Assembly (NCBI GenBank): GCA_029961685.1
Contig: JARWKL010000010.1
Span: 18,373,931-18,437,930 of the forward strand
DNA: 64,000 nucleotides
Direction: 5' to 3'
From: Aristolochia californica
Taxonomy: Eukaryota; Streptophyta; Magnoliopsida; Piperales; Aristolochiaceae
Shown in pieces: positions 25,701 through 38,115 of the stretch (its first letter is position 1; every line of letters begins with the position of its first letter). Position numbers and translations under genes: made by a program. Below the pieces are notes generated by a model that worked only from the letters and a program-made list of their open reading frames with translations, made no database searches and was not told the DNA's origin.

Positions 25701-26128
25701 CCATTTTTAAAACATGTGAAGAAAAAAACACTTTCTTATAAAATTCCAAGCTGTTAGGGTTGAACTTGTGGAATTTCCCAAACTTGGATATCAAAACTTT
25801 TGTGTTCATTTTCAGTGTGTGAATAAATTTTCCTTACTTACATATGTTATTGTTTTAAATTTTTTCCATACATAAACTCTAAAATTTTCATTTTGTAGTG
25901 AGAAATTTGCCTTTTTAATTTACAGAATGAAGGGAGAGCAAAAACTCAAAGTTTTGATTTAAGAAAAAAATATAAATTTAAAATGGAAATGCACAATGCA
26001 AAAATGTTGTGACAATTAATTCCAAAGATTTTCTCTAATTTTTAGGGATTGTAAACTACTTTTAGTTTTTATATTTTAGGTTTTGTAAACGTCTGGAAAA
26101 GGGGAAAGCAAGGTATTTTTAACTGAGT
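22782..26128. repeat. Higher-order unit A-B-C-D-E (five monomers, 3347 bp)
   Basis: Monomers at 22782 (A), 23453 (B), 24126 (C), 24798 (D) and 25460 (E). Each one resembles its counterpart 4.7-5.5 kb further on (B 28144, C 28967, D 29630, E 30303) more closely than its direct neighbours, judged by shared rare variants. Examples are CTCCAGATCCATAAGGC in E (25460 and 30303), AAAACAACTGAAGAAAAAAT in D (24798 and 29630) and TTTTTTCTT[T/C]ATGGGAAG in B (23453 and 28144). That is the defining mark of a higher-order repeat. Confidence 0.75.
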
Positions 26129-29100
26129 GTTGATTCCCAATCCGTAATTCATTTCTTACAAAAATATAGCCCGTTACGCATGATAAATTAGTTTACAATC
26201 ATCTATGGTGGTTAGGTCAGTTTTTTGTAAATGGGAAAAATAATGGCTTGTTTGACTCAGGTAAATATCCCACCCCACGTTCACTTGAGAATTTAATGAG
26301 ATTTTTTTATTCTCTTTAAAAGGTTTCGATCCATAGGTCAACTGCATCTTTAACATGTTTCAAGCATTCATATCCATTTTTAAAACATGTGTAGAAGAAA
26401 TCTCTTTCTAATAAAACTCCAAGCTATGAGGGTTAAACTAGTGGAATTTCCCAAACTTGGATAAATAAACTTTCGAGTTCATTTGTGGTGTCTGAATAAA
26501 TTTTCTTTATTTACATTTGTTATTGTTTTAAATTTTTTCCATACATAAACTCTAAAATTTTCATTTTGTTGTGATCTATTTGCCTTTTTTTTTACAGGAT
26601 GAAGGGAGAGTGAAAGCTCAAAGTTTTGATTGAAGAAAAAAATATACATCTAAAATGGAAATGCACAATGCACAAATGTAGAGAGAGAGAATTCCAAAGA
26701 CTGTTTGTAATTTTTATTGATTTTTTACTCCTTTTAGTTATTATATAATAGGTTTTGTAGTCGTATGGAAAAGGGGAAGGCAGGGGATTTTTAATTGAGT
26801 GTTGACTCCCAATCCAGAAGGTATTTTTTACAAAAATATAGCATGTTATGTATGATAAATCACTTTACAATCATCTATGGTTGTAAGGTCAGCTTTTCGT
26901 AAATGGGAAACATAATTGCTTGTTTGACTCGGGTAAATATACCTCCGCTCGTTCACTTGAGAATTTAATCAGGGTTTGTTATTCTCTTTAAAAATTTTGG
27001 ATCCATAGGTCATTTGCATCTTTAACATCTTTCGAGCATGCATATCCATTTTTAAAACATGTGAAGAAAAAATCTCTTTCTTAAAAAATTGCAAGCTATT
27101 AGGGTTGAACTTGTGGAATTTCCCAAACTTGGATATCAAAACTTTTGTGTTCATTTTCGGTGTGTGAATAAATTTTCTTTACTTACATTTGTTATTGTTT
27201 TAAATTTTTTCCATACATAAGCTCTAAAATTTTCATTTTGTAGTGATCGATTTCCCTTTTGTTTACAGGATGAAGGGAGAGTAAATCTCGAAGTTTTGAT
27301 TTAATAAAAAAATATAAATCTAAAATGGAAATGCAAAATATACAAATGTAGAGAGTGATAATTCCAAAGATTGTCTGTAATTTTTAGGGATTGTAAACTA
27401 TTTTTAGTTTTTATATTTTAGGTTTTGGAAATGTCGGGAAAAGGGGGAAGCGGGGTATTTTTAACTGAGTGTTGATTCCCAATCCATAATTCATTTCTTA
27501 CAAAAATATAGCCCGTTACACATGATAAATCACTTTACAATCATCTGTGGTGGTTAGGTCAGTTTTTTGTAAATGGAAAAAATATTGGCTTGTTTGACTC
27601 GAGTAAATATTCCACCCCACGTTCACTTGAAAATTTAATGAGCGTTTGTTATTCTCATTAAAAGGTTTGGATCCATAGGTCATTTGCATGTTTAACATGT
27701 TTCAAGCATGCGTATCCATTTTTAAAAAAAGGGAAGAAGAAATCTCTTTCTTAAAAAATTCCAAGCTATGAGGGTTGAACTAGTGGAATTTCCCAAACTT
27801 GGATAACAAAACTTTTTTGTTCATTTGTGGTGTGTGGATAAATTTTCTTTACTTACATTTCTTTTTGTTTTAAAAATTTTTCCACACATAAACTCAAAAA
27901 AAAATTCATTTTGTTGTGATCTTTTTGCCTGTTTGTTTATTGGATGAAGAGAGAGCGAAAACTCAAAGTTTTGATTTAAGAAAAAATATATATCTAAAAT
28001 GAAAAAGCACAATGCACAAATGTAGAGCACGATAATTCCAAAGAGTGTCTATAATATGTAGGGATTGTAAATCCTTTTAGTTTTAATATATTAGGTTTTG
28101 CAATCGTCGGGAAAAGGGAGAGGTGAGGAATTTTTAACTGAGTGTTGACTCCCAATCCATAAGTCATTTCTTACACAAATATATCCCAATACGCATGATA
28201 AATCACTTTACAATCAGCTATGGTGGTTAATTCATCATTTTGTAAATGGGAAAAATAATGCTTTGTTTGACTCGGGTAAATATCCCACCGCACGTTCACT
28301 TGAGAATTTAATGTGCGTTTGTTTTTCCCTTTAAAAGGTTTGGATCCATAGGTCATTTGCATCTTTAACAGGTTTCAAGTAAGCATATCTATTTTTAAAA
28401 CATGTGTAGAAGAAATCTCTTTCTTATAAAATTTCAAGCTATGAGGGTTGAACTAGTGGAATTTCCTAAACTTGGATAAATAAACTTTTGAGTTCATTTG
28501 TGGTGTGTGAATAAATTTTCTTTACTAACATTTTTTATTGTTTTAAATTTTTTCCATACATAAACTCTAAAATTTTCATTTTGTAGTGATCTATTTGCCT
28601 TTTTTCTTCATGGGAAGAAAGGAGAGCGAAAACTCAAAGTTTTTATTTAAAAAATAGTTTACATCAATAATGGAAATGCACAATGAAAAAATGTAGAGAG
28701 AGATATTTTGAAATATTGTCTGTAATTTTTAGGGATGGTAAACTCCTTTTAGTTTTTATATATAAGGTTTTGTAATCATCGGAAAAAGGGAGAGACAGGG
28801 GATTTTTAACTGAATGTTGACTCCCAATGCACAAATGAGAGAGAGAATTCCAAAGACTGTCTGTAATTTTTATTGATTGTTTACTCCTTTTAGTTATTAT
28901 ATAATAGGTTTTGTAGTCGTATGGAAAAGGGGAAGGCAGGGGATTTTTAATTGAGTGTTGACTCCCAATCCAGAAGGCATTTTTTACAAAAATATAGCAT
29001 GTTATGTATGATAAATCACTTTACAATCATCTATAGTTGTTAGGTCAGCTTTTTGTAAATGGAAAAAATAATGGCTTCTTTCACTCAGGTAAATATCCCA

Positions 29101-30976
29101 CTGCTTGTTCACTTGAGGATTTAATGAGGGTTTGTTATTTTCTTTAAAATGTTTGGATCCATTGATCATTCACATCTTTAACATCTTTCAAGTATGCATA
29201 TCCATTTTTAAAACATGTGAACAAAAAATATCTTTCTTACAAAATTCCAAGCTATTAGGGTGGAACTATTGGAATTTCCAATACTTGGATAACAAAACTT
29301 TTGTGTTCATTTGTGGTGTGTGAATAAATTTTCTTTACTTACATTTGTTATTGTTTTAAATTTTTTCCATACATAAACTCTAAAATTTACATTTTGTAGT
29401 GATCTATTTGCTTTTTTTGTTTATGGGATGAAGGGAGAGCGAAAACTCAAAGTTTTGATTTAAGAAAAAAGTTTACATCTAAAATGGAAATGCACAATGC
29501 ACAAATTTAGATAGATATAATTCCAAAGATTGTCTGTAATTTTTAGGGATTGTAAACTACTTTTAGTTTTTATATTTTAGTTTTTGTAATTGTCGGGACA
29601 TGGGGGAGATGGGGGATTTTTAACTGAGTGTTGACTCCCAATTCGTAAGTCATTTCTTACAAAAATATAGCCCGTTATGTATGATAAATCACTTTACAAT
29701 CAACTAACGTTGTTAGGTCAGCTTTTTTTAAATGGAAAAATTATGGCTTATTTGACTCGGGTAAATATTCCATCGCACGTTCACTTGAGAATTTAGTGAG
29801 GGCTTGTTATTCTCTTTAAGAAGTTTGGATCCAGTGATCATTTCCATCTTTAACATCTTTCAAGCATGCTTATCCATTTCTAAAACAACTGAAGAAAAAA
29901 TCTCTTTATTATAAAATTTCAAGCAATTAGGGTTCAATTAGTGAAATTTCCCAAACTTGGATAACAAAACTTTTGTGTTCATTTGCATTATGTGAATAAA
30001 TTTTCTTTACTTACATTTTTTTGTTTTATATTTTTTCCATAGATAAACTCTAAGATTTTTATTTTGTAGTCATCTATTTGCCTTTCATTTTTTACAAGAT
30101 GAAGGGAGAGCGAAAATTCAAAGTTTTGATTTAAGAAAAAAATATACATCTAAAATGGAAATGCACAATGCACAAATGTAGAGAGAGAGAGAATTTCGAG
30201 GATGTTCTATAATTTTTAGGGATTGTAAACTCCTTTTAGTTTTTATATATTAGGTTTTGTAATCGTTGGGAAAAGGGGGAGGCAGAGGATTTTTACCAGA
30301 GTGTTGACTCCAGATCCATAAGGCATTTTTTTACTAAAATATAGCCTATAATGTATGATAAATCACTTTACAATCATTTATGGTTGTAAGGTCAGATTTT
30401 TGTAAATAGGAAACATAATTGCTTGTTTGACTCGGGTAAATATCCCACCACTCGTTCACTTGAGAATTTAATCAGGGTTTGTTATTCTCTTCAAAAAGTT
30501 TGGATCCATAGGTCATTTGCATCTTGAACATCTTTCAAATATGCTTATCAATTTTTAAAAAATGTGAACAAAAAATCCCTTTCTTATAAAATTCCAAGCT
30601 ATTAGGGTTGAACTTGTGGAATTTACATAACTTGGATATCAAAACTTTTGTGTTCATTTTCAGTGTGTGAATAAATTTTCCTTACTTACATTTGTTATTG
30701 TTTTTAATTTTTTCCATATATAAACTCTAAAATTTTCATTTTTCAGTGATCAATTTGCCTTTTTTGTTTACAGGATAAAGGGAGATCGAAAACTCAAAGT
30801 TTTGATTTAAGAAAAAAATATAAATCTAAAATGAAAATGCACAATGCACAAATGTAGAGAGAGATAATTCCAAAGATTGTCTGTAAATTTTAGGGATTGT
30901 AAACTACTTTTATCTTTTATGTTTTAGGTTTTGTAATCATTAGGAAAAGGTGGAGGCGGGGAAATTTTAACCGATT
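26129..30976. repeat. Higher-order round with hybrid monomers (F, E-like, F/A, B, fragment, C, D, E)
   Basis: 26129 and 27471 share a first half (GTTGATTCCC, TAATTCATTTC, CACCCCACGTTC). The second half of 27471 looks like A (GGGAAGAAGAAATC, TTACATTTCTTTTTG, GTAGAGCACGATAATTCC), so it is a hybrid. 26801 resembles the E type at 22108. B (28144), a 151-bp fragment (28816), C (28967), D (29630) and E (30303) follow in the same order as in the previous round. Boundaries inside hybrids are approximate. Confidence 0.65.
28816..28966. repeat. 151-bp monomer fragment at a mosaic junction
   Basis: After CTCCCAAT (28828) the sequence jumps to GCACAAATGAGAGAGAG, skipping about 520 bp of monomer. The shared bases CAAT (28825-28828) sit at the join. 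From there to about 29035 it is nearly identical to 26666-26880, including the rare forms TTTTTATTGATT, TTAGTTATTATATAATAGG and GTCGTATGG. The tract therefore comes from the E-like context 2.2 kb upstream, then changes to C-type sequence near 29037. Confidence 0.85.
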
Positions 30977-31616
30977 GTTGACTCCCAATCCGTAAATCAT
31001 TTCTTAAAAAAATATAGTCCATTGGGTTGTTTGGTCAGCTTTTTGTAAATGGGCAAATAATGGCCTGTTTGACTCGGGTAAATATCCCACCGCAAATTAA
31101 CTTGAGGATTTAATGAGCGTTTGTTATTCTATTTAAAAGGTTTGGATCCATAGGTCATTTGCTTCTTTAACATGTTTCAAGCATTCATATCCATTTTTAA
31201 AGCAAGGGAAAAAGAAATCACTTTCTTATAAAATTCCAAGCTATGAGGGTTAAACTAGTGGAATTTCCCAAACTTGGCTAACAAAACTTTTGTGCTCAAT
31301 AATGGTGTGTGAATAAATTTTCTTTACTTATATTTCTTTTTATTTTAAACTTTTTCCACACATAAACTCAAAAAATTTCATTTTGTTGTCATCTATTTGT
31401 CTTTTTTTTTACGGGATGAAGAGTGAGCGAAAACTCAAAGTTTTTTTTAAGAAATAAGTATCTATCAAAAATAGAATAGCACAATGCAAAAATGTAGAGT
31501 GCGATAATTCCAAAGAGTGTCTATAATTTTTAGGGATTGTAAACTCCTTTTAGTTTTAATATATTAGGTTTTGCAATCGTCTAGAAAAGGCGGAGGTGAG
31601 GGATTTTTAACTGAGT
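30977..31616. repeat. A-type monomer, 640 bp, with ~30-bp deletion
   Basis: Near 31025 CCATTGGG joins TTGTTTGGTCAGC directly. The usual ATGATAAATCACTTTACAATC stretch is lost. The rest matches A at 22782, sharing GGGCAAATAATGGCC, AAATTAACTTGAGG and CACACATAAACTC. Confidence 0.8.
31093..31600. repeat. Recent duplication, copy 1 (partner 31763-32270)
   Basis: By eye this ~505-bp block and the one 670 bp later differ at only some 15-20 positions, far fewer than typical neighbours. They share private variants: TTGGCTAACAAAAC, GTGCTCAATAATGG, GTTGTCATCTATTTGTC, AAGAGTGAGCG and AGTATCTATCAAAAA. Confidence 0.85.
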
Positions 31617-32770
31617 GTTGACTCCCAATCCATAAGTCATTTCTTACAAAAATATATCCCGATACACATGATAAATCACTTTACAATCATCTATGGTGGT
31701 TAAGTCAGCTTTTTGTAAATGGGAAATATAATGGCTTGTTTGACTCGAGTAAATATCCCACCGCAAATTAACTTGAGGATTTAATGAGCATTTGTTATTC
31801 TATTTAAAAGGTTTGGATCCACAGGTCATTTGCTTCTTTAACATGTTTCAAGCATGCATATCCATTTTTAAAAACAAGGGAAGAAGAAATCACTTTCTTA
31901 TAAAATTCCAAGCTATGAGGGTTAAACTAGTGGAATTTCCCAAACTTGGCTAACAAAACTTTTGTGCTCAATAATGGTGTGTGAATAAATTTTCTTTATT
32001 TACATTTCTTTTTATTTTAAACTTTTTCCACACATAAACTCAAAAAATTTCATTTTGTTGTCATCTATTTGTCTTTTTTTTTACGGGATGAAGAGTGAGC
32101 GAAAACTCAAAGTTTTTATTTAAGAAATAAGTATCTATCAAAAACAGAATAGCACAATGCACAAATGTGGAGAGCGATAATTTCAAAGAGTGTCTATAAT
32201 TTTTAGGGATTGTAAACTCCTTTTAGTTTTAATATATTAGGTTTTACAATCGTCAAGAAAAGGCGGAGGTAAATATCCCACCACTCGTTCACTTGAAAAT
32301 TTAATCAGGGTTTGTTATTCTCTTCAAAAAGTTTGGATCCATAGGTCATTTGCATCTTTAATGGGTTTCAAGTAAGCATATCAATTTTTAAAACATGTGT
32401 AGAGGAAATCTCTTTCTTATAAAATTTCAAGCTATGAGGGTTGAACTAGTGGAATTTCCTAAACTTGGATAAATAAACTTTTGAGTTCATTTGTGGTGTG
32501 TGAATAAAATTGCTTTAGTTACATTTTTTATTGTTTTAAATTTTTTCCATACATAAACTTTAAAATTTTCATTTTTTAGTGATCTATTAACCTTCTTTGT
32601 TTACAGGATGAAGGAAGAGCTAAAATGGAAATGCACAATGCACAAATTTAGATAGATATAATTCCAAGGATTGTCTGTAATTTTTAATGATTGTAAACTA
32701 GTTTTAGTTTTTATATTTTAGGTTTTGTTCTTGTCAGGAGAAGGGGGAGGTGGGGGAATTTTAATTGAGT
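31617..32770. repeat. Composite of two monomers with an internal junction at ~32270
   Basis: The first part starts as B type (ATCCCGATACACATG, CTATGGTGGTTAAG) and changes into A type at GCAAATTAACTTGAGG, duplicating 31093-31600. At about 32270, GGCGGAGGT joins AAATATCCCACC, so the anchor and about 150 bp are gone. What follows is E-like (CCACTCGTTCACTTGA, TTAATCAGGG; compare 30443-30520) and then B-like (TCAAGTAAGCATATC, AATTTCAAGCTATGAGGG; compare 28362-28550). A third deletion of roughly 40 bp joins GAAGAGC to TAAAATGG near 32620. It is the most rearranged stretch in the window. Confidence 0.8.
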
Positions 32771-33349
32771 GTTGACTCCCAATCCGTAAGTTATTTCTTA
32801 CAAAAATATAGCCCGTTAGGTCAGCTTTTTTTAATGGAAAAATTAAGGCTGGTTTGACTCGCGTAAATATCCCACTGCATGTTCACTTGAGAATTTAATG
32901 AGGGCTTGTTATTCTCTTTAAGAAGTTTGGATCCATTGATCATTTGCATCTTTAACATCTTTCAAGCATGCTTATCCATTTTTAAAAAACTGAAGAAATT
33001 TTTCTTTCTTATAAAATTCCATGCAATTAGGGTTCAACTAGTGGAATTTCCCATATTTGGATAACAAAAATTTTGTGTTCATTTGCGGTGTGTGATTAAA
33101 TTTTCTTTACTTACATTTGTTGTTTTATATTTTTTCCATACATAAACTCTAAGATTTTAATTTTGTCGTGATCTATTTGCCTTTCTTTTTTTACAGGATG
33201 AAGGGAGAGCGAAAACTCACAATTTTGATTTAAGAAAAGAATATACATCTAAAATGGACATACACAATGCACAAATGTTGAGAGAGATAATTTCAAAGAG
33301 TATTTGTAATCTTCGGGAAAAGGGATAGGTGGTGGAATTTTAAATGAGT
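32771..33349. repeat. D-type monomer, 579 bp, two deletions
   Basis: The first deletion sits at about 32816, where CCCGTTA runs straight into GGTCAGC. The bases GTTA occur at both ends of the missing ~38 bp in intact copies, a microhomology deletion. The second lies near 33310, where TTTGTAATCTTCGGG replaces about 50 bp from the TTTTTAGGGATTG to GCAATCG region. D markers (AAGAAGTTTGG, CATGCTTATCC, GCAATTAGGGTTCAA) are present. Confidence 0.8.
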
Positions 33350-36300
33350 GTTGACTCCCAATCAATAAGTCATTTCTGACAAAAATGTAGCCCGTTGCAC
33401 TAGATAAATAACTTTACAATCCACTATGTTTGTTAGGTCAGCTTTTTGTAAATGGGAAAAATAATGGCTTGTTTGACTCTGGTAAATATCCCACCACATG
33501 TTTACTTGAGAATTTAATGAGTGTTTTTTATTATCTTTGAAAGGTTTGGATTCGTAGGTCATTTGCATCTTTAACATGTTTCAAGCATGCATATCAATTT
33601 TTAAAACATGGGTAGAAAAAATCTCTCTTACAAAATTCCAATCTATTAGGGTTGAATTAGTGGAATTTCCCAATCTTGGATAAATAAACTTTTGTGTTCA
33701 TTTGTGGTGTGTGAATAAACTTTCTTTACTTACATTTGTTATTGTTTTAAATTTTTTCCATACATAATCTCTTAAAGTTTCATTTTGTTGTGATCTCTTT
33801 GACTTTTTTGTTTATGGGATGAAGGGAGAGCGAAAACTCAAAGTTTTGATTTAAGAAAAATGTATAGATCTAAAATGGAAATGCATAATGCACAAATATA
33901 AAGAGCGATAATTCCAAAGTATATCTGTAATTTTTTGGGATTTTAAACTCCATTAAGTTTTAATATATTAGGTGTTGCAATCACCGGGGAAAGAGGGATG
34001 CGGGGGATTTTTAACTGAGTGTTGACTCCCAATTCATAAGTCATTTTTTACAAAAATATTACCCGTAATGTATAATAAATCCTTTTACAATCATCTGTGG
34101 TGTTTAGGTCAGTTTTTTGAAAATGGGAAAAGTAATTGCTTGTATGACTCGAGTAAGTATCCCACCGCAAGTCACTGGAGAATTTAATGAGGGTTTGTTA
34201 TTCTCTTTTAAAAGTTTGGATCCATAAGTCAATTGCATCTTTAACTTCTTTCAAGCATGCATATCCATTTTGAAAACATGAGAAGAAAAAATCTCATTCT
34301 TTTAAAATTCCAAGCCATGAGGGTTTAACTAGTGGAATTTCCCAAACTTGGATAACAAAACTTTTGTGTTCATCTGTGGTGTGTGAATAAATTTTCTTTA
34401 CTTAAATTTGTTATTTTTTAAAAAATTTTCCATTCATAAACTCAAAAATTTTCATTTTGTTGTGATCTATTTGTATTTTTTTGTTTACAGGATGACAGGA
34501 GAGCGAAAACTCAACGCTTTGATTGAAGAAAAAAATATACATGTAAAATGGAAATGCACAATGTACAAATGTAGAGAGAGATAATTCCAAAGTGTGTCAT
34601 TGATTTTTTGCGATTGTAAACTACTTATTTTTTATATTTTAGGTTTTGTAATCATCGGGAAAAGGGGGAGGCGAAGGATTTTTAACTGAGTGTTGACTCC
34701 CAATCCGTAAGTCATTTCATACAAAAATGTAGCCCGTTATGTATGATCAATCACTTTACAATCATCTATGCTTATTTGGTCAGCTTATTGTAAATGGGAA
34801 AAATAATACCTTGTTTGACTCGGGTAAATATCCCACCGCACGTTCATTTGACAATTTAATGAGAGTTTGTTATTCTCTTTTAAAAGTTTGGATACATAGT
34901 TCATTTGAATCTTTAACATCCTTCAAGCATGCATGTCCATTTTTAAAACATGTGAAGAAAAAATCTCAGTCTTATAAAATTCCAAGATATTAGGGTTTAA
35001 CTAGTGGAATTTGCCAAACTTGGATAACAAAACTTTTATGTTCATTTGTGGTGTGTGAATAAATTTTGTTTAATTACATTTGTTATTGTTTTAAATTTTT
35101 TCCATACATAAACTCTAAACTTTTCATTTTGTTGTGATCTATTTACTTTTTTGTTTACAGGAGGAAGGGAGAGCGAAAAATCAAAGTTTTTATTTAAGAT
35201 AAAAATATAGCCCATAAAAATGGAAAGGTACAATGCACAAATGTACAGAAAGATAATTCCAAAGATTCTCTGTAATTTTTGGGAATTGTAAACTCCTTTT
35301 AGTTTTTATATATTAGGTTTTGTAATCGTCAAGAAAAGGGGGAGGCAGGGGATTTTTAACTGAGTGTTGACTCCCAATCCGTAAGTCATTTCTTACAAAA
35401 ATATAGCCCGTTACATTTGATAAATCACTTTACAATCATATATGGTTGTTTGGTCAGCTTTTTGTTAACGGGAAAGATAATGACTTATTTGACTCGGGTA
35501 AATATCCCACCGCACATTCACTTGAGAATTTAATGAGGGTTTGTTATTCTCTTTAGAAAGTTTGGATCCATAGTTTATTTGCATCTTTAACATGTTTCAA
35601 GCATGCATATCTATTTTTAAAACATTTTTATAAAAAAATCTCTTTCTAATAAAATTCCAAGCTATTAGGGTTGCACTAGAGGAATTTACCAAACGTGGAT
35701 AGCAAAACTTTTGTGTTCCTTTGTTGTGTTTGAATAAATTTTCTTTACTTACATTTGTTATTGTTTTAAATTTTTTCCAAACATAAACTCTTAAACTTTC
35801 ATTTTGTTGTGATCTATTTGCCTTTTTTGTTCACAGAATGAAGGGAGAGCGAAAATTGAAAGTGATTTAAGAAAAAAATATACATCTAAAAAGGAAATGC
35901 ACAATGCACAAATGTAGAGAAAGATAATTCCAAAGAGTGTTTGTAATTTTTAGGAATTGTAAACTACTTTTAGTTTTTATATTTTAGGTTATGTAATCGT
36001 CGGGAAAAGGGGGAGGCGGGGGGATTTTTAACTGAGTGTTGACTCCTAATCCGTAAGTCATTTCTTACAAAAATATAGCCCGGTAAGCATGATAAATCCC
36101 TTTACAAACAACTATGGTTGTTAGGTCAGCTTTTTGTAAATGACAAAAATATTGGTTTGTTTGACTCGGGTAAATATCCCACCGCACGTTCATTTGAGAA
36201 TTTAATGAGGGATTTCTATTCTCTATAAAAAGTTTGGATCCATAGGTCATTTACATCTTTAACATGTTTCAATCATGCATATCCATTTTTAAAACATGTG

Positions 36301-36698
36301 TAGACGAAATCTCTTTCTTATAAAATTCCAAGCTATTAGGGTTGAACTAGTGGAATTTCCCAAACGTGGATAAAAAAACTTTTGTGTTCATTTGTGGTGT
36401 GTGAATAAATTTTATTTACTTACATTTTTTATTGTTTTAAATATTTTCCACAATTAAAATCTACTATTTTCATTTTGTTGTGATCTCTTTTGATTTTTTG
36501 TTTACGGGATGAAGAACTCAAAGTTTTAATTTAAGAAAAAAATATACATAAAATGGAAATCCACAATGCACAAATGTAGAGAGAGATAATTCCAAAGAGT
36601 GTCTATAATTTTTAGGGATTGTAAACTCCTTTTAGTTTTTATATATTAGGTTTTGCAATCATTGAGAAAAGGGGGAGGCGGGGGATTTTTAACTGAGT

Positions 36699-37052
36699 GT
36701 TGACTCCTTATCCTTAAGTCATTTCTTAAAAAAAAAAAAGCCCGTTACGCATGATAAATCATATTACAATCAGCTATGGTTGTTAGGTCAGCTTTTTGTA
36801 AATGAACAAAATAATGGCTTGTTTGACTCGGTCACCTTTTTGTTTACATGATGAAGGGAGAGCGAAAACTCAAAGTTTTGATTTAGGAAAAAAGTACACA
36901 TCTAAACTGAAAATGCACATTGCACAAATGTAGACAACGATAATTCCAAAGAGTGTGTGTAATTTTTTGGGATTTTAACCTCCTTTTAGTTTTTATATAT
37001 TAGGTTTAACAATCATCAGGAAAAGGGGGATGTGGGGGATTTTTAACTGAGT
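36699..37052. repeat. Half-length monomer, 354 bp
   Basis: Near 36831 TTTGACTCGG runs into TCACCTTTTTGTTTACATGATG, losing about 319 bp from the GGTAAATATCCC region to the T-rich stretch before GATGAAGG. The join resembles a blend of GGTCACCTTTTTGTAAATG (early in the monomer) and GCCTTTTTTGTTTACAGGATG (late). Recombination between these two similar internal segments is possible. A run of 12 A lies at 36728-36739. Confidence 0.88.
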
Positions 37053-37725
37053 GTTGACTCCCAATCCATAAGTCATTTCTTACAAAAATGTAGCCCGTTA
37101 CGTATGATAAATCACTTTACAATCATATATGGTTGTTAGGTCAGCTTTTTGTATATGGGAAAAATAATAGCTTGTTTGACTCGGGTAAATATCCCACCTC
37201 ACATTCACTTGAGAATTTAATGAGCGTTTGTTATTCTCTTTAAAAGGTTTGGATCCATAAGTCATTTTCTTCTCAAACATGTTGCAAGCATGCATATCCA
37301 TTTTTAAAACATGTGTAGAAGAAATCTCTTTCTTATAAAATTCCAAGCTATGATAGTTGAACTAGTGGAATTTCCAAAACTTGGATAAATAAACTTTTGT
37401 GTTCTTTTTTGGTGTGTGAATAAATTTTCTTTACTAACATTTTTTATTGTTTTAAATTTTTTCCTTACATAAACTCTAACATTTTCATTTTTTTGTGATC
37501 TATTTGCCTTTTTTGTTTACTGGATGAAGGGAGACCGAAAACTCAAAGTTTTTATTTAAGAAAAAAGTTTACTTAAAAAATGGAAATGCACAATGCATCA
37601 ATGTAGAGAGAGATAATTCCAAAGATAGTCTGTTATTTTTAGTGATTTTAAACTTCTTTTATTTTTTATATATTAGGTTTTGCAATCATTGGGAAAAGGG
37701 GGAGGCGGGGGATTTTTAATCGAGT

Positions 37726-38115
37726 ATTGACTCCCAATCCATAAGTCATTTCTTAAAAAAATATAGCTGGTTCTGTATAATAAATCACTTTACAATAATC
37801 TATGGTTGTTAGGTCAGCTCTTTACTTAGATTTGTTATTGTTTTAAATGTTTTCATACATACAGTCTAAAATTTTGATTTTGTTGTGATCTAATTGTCTT
37901 TTTTGTTTACAGGATGAAGGGAGACAAAAAACTCAAAGTTTTGATTTAAGACAAAAATTTACATCTAAAATGGAAATGCACAATGCACAAATGTAGAGAG
38001 AGATAATTCAAAATAGTGTCTGTAATTTTTATGGATTGTAAATTACTTTTAGTTTTAATATTTTAGATTTTGTAATCGTCGGGAAGAGGGGGAGGCAGGG
38101 GATTTTTACCAGAGT
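37726..38115. repeat. Short monomer, 390 bp
   Basis: At about 37818 AGGTCAGCT joins CTTTACTTAGATTTG, removing about 282 bp between the early CAGCTTTTTG and the middle TTTTCTTTACTTAC segments. The flanks are ordinary. It is separated from the 354-bp copy by one full-length monomer. Confidence 0.88.

Larger units (their letters stand above)
20122..33349. repeat. Satellite array, central domain with higher-order structure
   Basis: The same ~670 bp unit and orientation continue. Starts (anchor) are at about 20121, 20794, 21438, 22108, 22782, 23453, 24126, 24798, 25460, 26129, 26801, 27471, 28144, 28816, 28967, 29630, 30303, 30977, 31617 and 32771. Monomers fall into recognisable types: A (GCAAATT then ACTTGAGGATTT; ACAAGGGAAGAAG), B (CTATGGTGG; TCAAGTAAGC; ATGGGAAGAAAGG), C (ATTTCCAATACTTGG or TACTTAGG; most with ATGTGAACAAAA), D (CATGCTTATCC; GCAATTAGGGTTCAA) and E (GGTTGTAAGGTCAG; GAACTTGTGGAATTT). 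Many copies have TTTACAGGATGAAGG where the left domain mostly has TTTACGGGATG. No gene is present. Confidence 0.95.
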
